In this document: one piece after another, positions 58,172 through 64,000 of the stretch
Position numbering within the stretch: position 1 is the first letter of the stretch
Layout of the letters: each line of letters begins with the position of its first letter
NCBI RefSeq assembly: GCF_023823125.1
Contig: NZ_CP090949.1
Location: 2,070,001 to 2,134,000 of the forward strand
DNA: 64,000 nt
Source: Erythrobacter aurantius
Lineage (GTDB): Bacteria > Pseudomonadota > Alphaproteobacteria > Sphingomonadales > Sphingomonadaceae
Reading direction: 5' to 3'
Position numbers and translations under genes: made by a program
The notes under the pieces: generated by a model
The model's input: only the letters and a program-made list of their open reading frames with translations
What the model was told of the DNA's origin: nothing
The model's database searches: none

Positions 58172-58981
58172 ATGGGGTGGGGGTCGCATCTTGTCGAGGG
58201 TCTGAGGCCGGTCGTCGATCTGGTCTATCCACCTCGTTGTCCGCTTTGCGGCAGCGCCCTTGCCACGCAGGGGGGTTTGTGTCCCGATTGCTGGAGCGAA
58301 CTGGAAGTTCCCGGCGATCCGTCGTGTTCGACCTGCCAACGTCCGATGGGCAGTGCTCAGGCTATGAAGGCCGACCAATGCTATGCATGCCTTGCCGATC
58401 CGCCAGAGCATTCGGGGATCGTGGCGGCGACAGTGTACAACGATGCCTCACGCCGCTTGATCCTCAATTTCAAGCATGGTGGCAGGATTGCCCTTGCGCC
58501 CTTGCTTGCCCGGTTGATAGCCGTGCGGATTGACGAATTGTCCGGCGAGCCTGCGCTGCTTGTCCCGGTCCCGTTGCATCGCTGGCGGCTTTGGCGGCGC
58601 GGATACAACCAGGCGGCGCTGCTGGCGCGTGAGCTTGCCAAGACCGGCAAAGGCGAACTGGATGTCGATGCGCTGGTAAGGCGAAAGCGCACACCCAGCC
58701 TTGGCGGCCTCGGACGGGAAAAGCGTGAGCGGGCGCTTGCAGGAGCAATTGAGGTGCGCGCGCGTTCGGTTGCGCGGGTCGCCGGACGCGACATCATCCT
58801 GGTTGACGATGTTCTCACCAGCGGTGCCACGAGTTCTGCCTGCACCATCGCGCTGTTGAACGCGGGGGCAAAGAGCGTGCGTATCGCGTGCTTTGCGCGG
58901 GTCATTGACGGAAGTGGAATGGGCAAGGCGAGGCCGGATACCGAAACGCCCGAGGCCATTACAGCCCCGGGCGCCACGTGA
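58172..58981 (+). CDS. comF: ComF family phosphoribosyltransferase-fold protein
   Basis: A 269-residue protein from ATG 58172 (ATG 58115 is also possible). The N-terminal zinc finger is PPRCPLCGSALATQGGLCPDC with CSTCQRP and CYACL. The PRT fold has LVPVPLHRWRLWRRGYNQAALLA and the PRPP loop DIILVDDVLTSGATSSACT. ComF relates to DNA uptake in competent bacteria and to purine-salvage-type folds elsewhere; its role here is not certain. Confidence 0.92.
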   Translation: MGWGSHLVEGLRPVVDLVYPPRCPLCGSALATQGGLCPDCWSELEVPGDPSCSTCQRPMGSAQAMKADQCYACLADPPEHSGIVAATVYNDASRRLILNFKHGGRIALAPLLARLIAVRIDELSGEPALLVPVPLHRWRLWRRGYNQAALLARELAKTGKGELDVDALVRRKRTPSLGGLGREKRERALAGAIEVRARSVARVAGRDIILVDDVLTSGATSSACTIALLNAGAKSVRIACFARVIDGSGMGKARPDTETPEAITAPGAT

Positions 58982-59319
58982 CGAAATGGTTCAGAACCGC
59001 TCAAAGAGAGCTCAGATGACGACCCCCTAACTTCGTCATCAGGATCCTGTCCCTCATCGTTCAACCGGAACTACCGACACCCCGCTGTCGGCTTGAACCG
59101 GTCACCCCCTGAACCTGGCACCTTACAATGCCGTTGTCTGGTGGCCGAACGCCGTAGCGTCCGATGGCGTTGTTCTTCCACCACCTTTACCGATGGTGAA
59201 GTGCAAAGGCTCGTTTCAATGGATTTTGATCCGCATCTGTTGTTATCGTGCAACAAACTGTCGCATAGGGTGAACCGTCCATCGCCCATGCGAGCAATTA
59301 TTCCACTAGGAGAACACCT
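58982..59319. other. 338-base intergenic region with several hairpins, no gene seen
   Basis: GATGACGA/TCGTCATC (59015-59040, perfect 8-bp stem), the palindrome CAGGATCCTG (59040-59049), and a compound stem GTTCAA..CCGACA..TGTCGG..TTGAAC (about 59069-59096) lie close together. No coding frame of normal character is seen on either strand. It may hold comF's terminator and a small RNA or leader. No known RNA family was recognised. Confidence 0.5.
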
Positions 59320-59721
59320 TTGTCCGACCCACAGCAGCTTTCGACTCAGGAACGGGAACGAGGCACGCAGTTCGCCCCGCGGTTCGATTCTCGCGGCCTG
59401 ATCACCGCCGTTGTCGTGCATTACGAGGCAAAGGATGTGCTGGTGGTAGCGCACATGAATGCGGAGGCACTGGCTCTGACGAGAGAAACCGGCCGGGTGC
59501 ATTTCTGGTCGCGCTCGCGCGGCAAATTGTGGCTCAAGGGCGAGACTTCGGGCCATTACCTGCACCTGCGGGAGATTCGGGTCGATTGCGATCAGGATGC
59601 GTTGGTAATTCTGGCTGAACCTGCCGGGCCTACCTGCCACACAGGTGAGCAATCGTGCTTTTACCGCTTGCTTGATCCCACTGCTGATGACGCCAGCGCT
59701 CTCGTAAAGGTCAAGACTTGA
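59320..59721 (+). CDS. hisI: Phosphoribosyl-AMP cyclohydrolase
   Basis: Monofunctional HisI, 133 residues, third step of histidine synthesis. [41 protein letters not shown] and the metal-binding VDCDQDALV and [12 protein letters not shown] are clear. The start is TTG 59320 with AGGAG seven bases upstream. No HisE domain is fused. Confidence 0.95.
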   Translation: MSDPQQLSTQERERGTQFAPRFDSRGLITAVVVHYEAKDVLVVAHMNAEALALTRETGRVHFWSRSRGKLWLKGETSGHYLHLREIRVDCDQDALVILAEPAGPTCHTGEQSCFYRLLDPTADDASALVKVKT

Positions 59722-59752
59722 CGCTCACGTAAAGGTAAGGTAGTCCACGCTT

Positions 59753-60211
59753 ATGGCTACCGCACCCGAAAACGATCACGAAGGCACCGGTTCGGCCCAG
59801 CGCCGCAACGGGGCCCATCTCGACCGCCCTGACAAGCTTAGCAGGGAGCAGTTCTCGATTTCCGATCTCACCTCGGAATTCGGCTGCACCGCACGCGCTC
59901 TCAGGTTCTACGAAGACGAAGGACTGATCAGTCCCGCTCGCGTCGGGCTGACCCGCGTCTATTCCAAGCGTGACCGGGCTCGGCTCGCTTGGATCATGCG
60001 CGCCAAGAACGTCGGCTTCAGCCTGACCGAAATCCGCGAGATGATCGACCTTTATGACCTTGACGATGGACGCGTCGAGCAGCGCCGCGTCACGATCGAG
60101 AAGTGTCGCGAACACATCGCAAAGCTCAAAGCACAGCGCGCCGATATCGATTCATCGATCAAGGAACTGACCCAATTCGTTGCCGAGATCGAACAGCTCG
60201 ATCTGGGCTGA
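59753..60211 (+). CDS. MerR-family transcriptional regulator
   Basis: A 152-residue protein. The HTH and wing lie at about residues 33-100: FSISDLTSEFGCTARALRFY, EDEGLISPARVGLTRVYSKR, RARLAWIMRAKNVGFSLTEI. The dimerisation coiled coil follows (RREQ-type: IEKCREHIAKLKAQRADID). No metal-binding Cys are seen. Placement 56 bases before an acyl-CoA dehydrogenase suggests control of fatty-acid or branched-chain acyl-CoA breakdown, as for LiuR-type regulators. Confidence 0.9.
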   Translation: MATAPENDHEGTGSAQRRNGAHLDRPDKLSREQFSISDLTSEFGCTARALRFYEDEGLISPARVGLTRVYSKRDRARLAWIMRAKNVGFSLTEIREMIDLYDLDDGRVEQRRVTIEKCREHIAKLKAQRADIDSSIKELTQFVAEIEQLDLG

Positions 60212-60267
60212 CCTCGCACCAAATTGTCATCCATCCCCATCAATCCACGCTCAGAAGGGATCACCTG

Positions 60268-62073
60268 ATGCCGACCTATACCGCCCCGACCCGCGATACC
60301 CGGTTTGTCCTCAATGAAATGCTGGAGCTGGCAAGCTACGGAAACCTGCCGGGCTTTGAAAATGCCACGCAGGACATGATTGACACGATCGTGAACGAAG
60401 CGGGCAAATTCTGTTCGGAAGTCCTCGCGCCGCTCAACCAGATCGGTGACGAACACGGTTGCACCCGTCACGAAGACGGCTCCGTCACGACCCCTCCGGG
60501 CTTCAAGGATGCCTACAAGGCCTACACAGAGGCGGGCTGGGGTACGCTTGCCCAGCCTGAGGAATTCGGCGGACAAGGGCTGCCGCATACTTTGGCGATG
60601 GTGCTTGAGGAATACACCGGCACGGCGAACCAGGCGTTTGCCATGTACCCCGGCCTTACCACCGGTGCGATTGCCGCTATCCTTGCTGCGGGATCGCAGG
60701 AGCAGAAGGAAACCTATGCTCCCAAGATGATTTCGGGCGAATGGTCGGGCACCATGAACCTGACCGAGCCGCACTGCGGCACCGATCTGGGCATGATCCG
60801 CACCAAGGCCGAGCCGCAAGCGGATGGCAGCTACAAGATCACCGGCACCAAGATCTTCATCTCGGCGGGTGAACACGACCTCACCAGCAACATCATCCAC
60901 CTTGTGCTGGCAAAGACGCCGGGTGCACCGGACAGCTCCAAAGGGATTTCGTTGTTCATCGTTCCCAAGTTCATCCTCGACGAGAACGGCGAGCCGGGCG
61001 AGCGCAATGGCGTGTCCTGCGGATCGATCGAAAAGAAGATGGGCATCCACGGTAATGCGACCTGCGTGCTCAACTATGACGGCGCGACCGGATACATGGT
61101 TGGCGAAGAGAACAAAGGTCTCGCCGCCATGTTCGTCATGATGAACGCGGCCCGTCTGGGTGTAGGCCTGCAAGGGCTCGCTCAGGCGGAGGTGTCCTAC
61201 CAGAATGCCGTCACCTACGCGCTTGATCGGCGTCAGGGCCGTGCATTGTCCGGGCCCGCCGACCCGGAAGCAAACGCGGATCCGATCTTCGTTCACCCCG
61301 ACGTCCGTCGCATGCTGATGGACGCCAAGGTCTTCAACGAAGGCATGCGGGCACTGTGCATGTGGGGTGCGTTGCAGGTGGACCTGACCCATAAGGCCCA
61401 GACCGAGGAAGAGCGCCAACTGGCTGACGACCTGATCGGCCTGATGACCCCCGTGATCAAGGGCTATGGCACCGACAAGGGCTATGACATCGCCAACAAC
61501 ATGCAGCAGGTCTACGGCGGCCACGGCTATGTGCGCGAATGGGGCATGGAACAGTTCGTGCGCGATAGCCGTATTGCCATGATCTACGAAGGCACCAACG
61601 GCGTTCAGGCGATGGACCTGTGCGGGCGCAAGCTGGCCAGCAAGGGCGGCCGCGCGGTGCAGGCTTTCTTCAAGATGATCGACGAAGAAATCGCCGCCGC
61701 CAAGCAGGATGAAAAACTGGGCCCGATTGCCGAGAAGCTTGAAAAGGCGCTGGGCGAGCAAAAGGCTGCGACCATGTGGTTCATGCAGAACGCGATGGCC
61801 AATCCGAACCACCTCGGCGCGGGCGCGCATCATTACATGCACATCATGGGTATCGTGACGCTCGGCTTCTTTTGGTTGAAGATGGCAAAGGTCGCAAAGG
61901 CTGCCCTGGCCGCCGGAACCGAAGAAAAAGGCTTCTACGAGGCAAAATTGACGTCTGCGTCCTATTACGCGGAGCGGTTTTTGCCCGATGCAGGCGCTCT
62001 GCGGCGCAAACTGGAAGCGGGCAGCGACAATATGATGGCGCTACCGGCGGAAGCTTTCGCAACCGCGGCCTGA
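60268..62073 (+). CDS. Acyl-CoA dehydrogenase, long DmdC-like type
   Basis: A 601-residue FAD enzyme with N- and C-terminal extensions of the DmdC/FadE5-like subgroup. MPTYTAPTRDTRFVLNEML is its N-terminal helix. Also EWSGTMNLTEPHCGTDLGM (FAD), VYGGHGYVREWGMEQFVRD and the catalytic Glu in IYEGTNGVQAMDL. The C-terminal helical domain lies after residue 470. It oxidises an acyl-CoA to the enoyl form; the chain type cannot be told. It follows a MerR regulator and ends at a strong terminator. Confidence 0.93.
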   Translation: MPTYTAPTRDTRFVLNEMLELASYGNLPGFENATQDMIDTIVNEAGKFCSEVLAPLNQIGDEHGCTRHEDGSVTTPPGFKDAYKAYTEAGWGTLAQPEEFGGQGLPHTLAMVLEEYTGTANQAFAMYPGLTTGAIAAILAAGSQEQKETYAPKMISGEWSGTMNLTEPHCGTDLGMIRTKAEPQADGSYKITGTKIFISAGEHDLTSNIIHLVLAKTPGAPDSSKGISLFIVPKFILDENGEPGERNGVSCGSIEKKMGIHGNATCVLNYDGATGYMVGEENKGLAAMFVMMNAARLGVGLQGLAQAEVSYQNAVTYALDRRQGRALSGPADPEANADPIFVHPDVRRMLMDAKVFNEGMRALCMWGALQVDLTHKAQTEEERQLADDLIGLMTPVIKGYGTDKGYDIANNMQQVYGGHGYVREWGMEQFVRDSRIAMIYEGTNGVQAMDLCGRKLASKGGRAVQAFFKMIDEEIAAAKQDEKLGPIAEKLEKALGEQKAATMWFMQNAMANPNHLGAGAHHYMHIMGIVTLGFFWLKMAKVAKAALAAGTEEKGFYEAKLTSASYYAERFLPDAGALRRKLEAGSDNMMALPAEAFATAA

Positions 62074-62100
62074 CGAGTTACCCGGTTCGTCATGTGAACA

Positions 62101-62134
62101 AGGCCCGGCTCTGGGGGGAGCCGGGCCTTTTTTC
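62101..62134 (+). terminator. Rho-independent terminator after the acyl-CoA dehydrogenase gene
   Basis: AGGCCCGGCT (62101-62110) and AGCCGGGCCT (62119-62128) form a perfect 10-bp stem with an 8-base loop, followed by a T-run (TTTTT, then CG). Confidence 0.92.
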
Positions 62135-62161
62135 GTGCACTGCGATGTGACGCGGAACTGG

Positions 62162-63082
62162 TTATTCGACCGGGAGGAAATCCGGTACACTCAGATACCG
62201 TTCGCCGGTGTCATAGTTGAAGCCGAGGACGCGCGTGCCTGCGTCCAGTTCGGGAAGCTTCTTTGCGATTGCGGCCAATGTCGCCCCTGAAGAAATGCCG
62301 ATCAGCATGCCTTCCTCGCGCGCGGCGCGGCGGGCCATTTCCTTGGCATCGTCAGCTTCGACCTTGATTGCACCGTCGATGGCGTTGGTATGGAGGTTGT
62401 CCGGGATGAAGCCAGCGCCAATGCCCTGGATCGGGTGCGGGCCTGGTTCGCCGCCGTTGATCACGGGCGAGGCGGCGGGCTCCACCGCATAGGCTTTGAA
62501 GCTTGACCAGTGCTTCTTCAGTTCCTCGGCGCACCCGGTCAGATGGCCGCCTGTGCCGACACCCGTAATCATTACGTCGACCGGCGCATCGGCAAAATCC
62601 TTGAGGATTTCCTGTGCGGTGGTGCGGGCGTGCACTGCGGGGTTTGCGCCATTGTCGAACTGGCTTGGCATCCACGCGCCCGGAGTGGTCTCGACGATTT
62701 CGGTCGCACGCTCGATTGCACCCTTCATGCCCTTTTCCTTGGGCGTGAGGTCGAATGTCGCGCCATAGGCGAGCATCAGGCGCCGACGTTCGATCGACAT
62801 CGATTCCGGCATGACCAGCACAAGCGTATAGCCTTTGACTGCGGCAACCATCGCAAGCCCGATACCGGTGTTGCCGCTGGTGGGTTCAACGATTGTGCCG
62901 CCGGGCTTGAGCAGGCCCTTGGCCTCGGCATCCTCAACCATGGCCAGCGCAATGCGATCCTTGATCGATCCGCCGGGATTGGCCCGTTCCGACTTCAGCC
63001 AGACTTCGTGATCGGGAAACAGGCGCGACAAACGGATGTGCGGGGTGTTGCCGATGGTTTCGAGAATGCTGGCAGCTTTCAT
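62162..63082 (-). CDS. cysK: Cysteine synthase A
   Basis: O-acetylserine sulfhydrylase, 306 residues. The PLP lysine is in [15 protein letters not shown], the Asn-loop is [20 protein letters not shown], phosphate loop [13 protein letters not shown], and the end has [11 protein letters not shown]. It makes cysteine from O-acetylserine and sulfide. It is convergent with the acyl-CoA dehydrogenase gene and downstream of the MFS gene on the same strand (20-base gap). Confidence 0.96.
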   Translation of the reverse strand: MKAASILETIGNTPHIRLSRLFPDHEVWLKSERANPGGSIKDRIALAMVEDAEAKGLLKPGGTIVEPTSGNTGIGLAMVAAVKGYTLVLVMPESMSIERRRLMLAYGATFDLTPKEKGMKGAIERATEIVETTPGAWMPSQFDNGANPAVHARTTAQEILKDFADAPVDVMITGVGTGGHLTGCAEELKKHWSSFKAYAVEPAASPVINGGEPGPHPIQGIGAGFIPDNLHTNAIDGAIKVEADDAKEMARRAAREEGMLIGISSGATLAAIAKKLPELDAGTRVLGFNYDTGERYLSVPDFLPVE

Positions 63083-63102
63083 GGCGTCTGGCCTCCTGTG
63101 AT

Positions 63103-64000
63103 TTATGGTTTCGACCCTTCTAGCAGATCATCGGGCGGATCGAAGGTCTTCGTTGTCCTGAGCACTGGGAATATTCGGCTCCAAACGGCAACGGTTACAA
63201 GCGCACCAACGCCTCCAGCGACGATTGCCGCTACCGGCCCCAGAACATAGGCGAGCGCGCCAGAGAAGGCGTCGCCGCCCTCGTTCGAGGCGCTGATCGT
63301 CATCATGCTGACCGAGGAAACCCGGCCGCGCTTGTCATCGGGTGTGTGCAACTGGATCAGTGATTGGCGCACATAGACGCTGAACATGTCGGCAGCGCCG
63401 ATGACGAACAGCATGGCGAGGCTGAGCGGCAGGCTGGTCGAGAAGCCGAACACGACTGTTGCCAGCCCGAACACGGCCACCGCCCATAGCATTTTCGGAC
63501 CGACATTGGTGCTGAGCGGGCGGAATGAAAACCACAGTCCTGCCAAGATTGCCCCTGCTGGCGTTGCGGAGGCAAGCATGGCGAGGCCGGTTTCATCAGT
63601 GTGCAGAATGTCGCGGGCAAACACCGGAATCAGCGCGTTCGCCCCGGCAAGGAATACAGCAAAGAGATCAAGCGTGATCGCCCCCAGAACCATCTTGTTC
63701 CGGCCGACATATTGCAGGCCGTCGATGATCGCACCTATAGGTCTCTGGTCCTTTCGCATCGCCGGTTGGGGTACCTTGCCCACCAGCGCCAGTGCGGTTC
63801 CGGATACGGCAAACAGTGCAGATGCCATGAGATAGGGCAGGGATGGTTCAAAGGCATAAAGCACCGCGCCGATTGCAGGGCCAACCAGCCTTCCGACCTG
63901 CCACGATATCGAAGATAGGGCGATGGCGGTGGGCAGGATCGGCTTTGGCACCAGATTGGGTGAAAGCGCGGAGAGAGCGGGGCCGGAAAAGCAGCGGGCA
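63103..64000 (-). CDS. MFS transporter, EntS-like (5' end beyond the window)
   Basis: A partial major facilitator of the EntS/MFS_3 group. The frame is open to the window edge, adding [15 protein letters not shown] before the internal GTG at 63951; that pattern and NAIALSS/WQVGR-like sequence are typical of the TM4-TM5 region of this group. About seven membrane segments are visible, with the C-terminal half complete. It exports an unknown compound, such as a siderophore or drug. It is 20 bases upstream of cysK. Confidence 0.88.
   Translation of the reverse strand, partial: ARCFSGPALSALSPNLVPKPILPTAIALSSISWQVGRLVGPAIGAVLYAFEPSLPYLMASALFAVSGTALALVGKVPQPAMRKDQRPIGAIIDGLQYVGRNKMVLGAITLDLFAVFLAGANALIPVFARDILHTDETGLAMLASATPAGAILAGLWFSFRPLSTNVGPKMLWAVAVFGLATVVFGFSTSLPLSLAMLFVIGAADMFSVYVRQSLIQLHTPDDKRGRVSSVSMMTISASNEGGDAFSGALAYVLGPVAAIVAGGVGALVTVAVWSRIFPVLRTTKTFDPPDDLLEGSKP

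Noticed and set aside
60052..61842. Long antisense frame opposite the acyl-CoA dehydrogenase
   Set aside because: It is a shadow of a strongly conserved gene with no recognisable domain of its own.

Overview
The window is a GC-rich bacterial chromosome segment with dense, short-spaced genes. Gene content and protein style suggest an alphaproteobacterium of the order Sphingomonadales, probably close to Erythrobacter/Qipengyuania. The reasons are the DUF4170 protein, RibB with a degenerate GTP cyclohydrolase II domain, the rpiB-glyA-nrdR-trmJ cluster, the large RpoD with an acidic insertion, and many small exported proteins. This assignment is inference from family knowledge, not a database result.

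Layout. 1-6.6 kb: end of a likely coaD, an exported cyclophilin, queA and tgt (queuosine tRNA modification) separated by a YadG/YadH-type ABC exporter and an outer-membrane barrel, then chorismate mutase and a flavodoxin-fold oxidoreductase. 6.7-14.5 kb: rpsD, two small exported proteins sharing a Cys/Trp motif, the operon rpiB-glyA-nrdR-trmJ, an orphan ParA overlapping a membrane-protein gene, and a sterol desaturase-type hydroxylase. 14.5-25.5 kb: rpoD, dnaG, a YqeY protein, then carA-X-lipoprotein-carB with two unknown exported proteins coupled inside the carbamoyl-phosphate synthetase operon, and greA. 25.5-30.5 kb: a GNAT acetyltransferase, DUF4170, a four-gene membrane-anchor cluster resembling E. 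coli yqjDE, enolase and a winged-helix regulator.

30.7-36.7 kb is the accessory part. ribH follows ribB, and ribB lies in one uninterrupted reading frame with an upstream lytic transglycosylase. Next is a tiny integrated element of about 1.5 kb at tRNA-Lys(CTT). The 3' half of the tRNA is duplicated at its far end, both ends carry TCCCCACAC repeats, and the only cargo gene encodes a GIY-YIG nuclease; no integrase is present. Beyond the tRNA are a winged-helix gene and a LuxR-type (solo) regulator, divergent around a strong nested inverted repeat.

36.7-64 kb is mostly core: the rod-shape operon mreBCD-mrdA-mrdB; mutL; an anchored haloalkane-dehalogenase-like hydrolase; ychF, pth and rplY; a tiny PEP-CTERM protein; two tandem TraB/GumN proteins; a small operon of a 39-residue peptide, an XRE regulator and a membrane protein under a clear operator region; glyQS; ppdK; an NDUFAF5-like methyltransferase; comF; hisI; a MerR regulator beside a long acyl-CoA dehydrogenase; cysK; and a truncated MFS exporter.

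The strongest candidates for something undescribed are the integrase-free GIY-YIG element, the SLT-RibB continuous frame with an apparently leaderless, operator-bearing internal promoter, and the small-peptide/XRE operon. Start codons were chosen from Shine-Dalgarno (SD) spacing, signal peptides and family starts, and are inference where noted.
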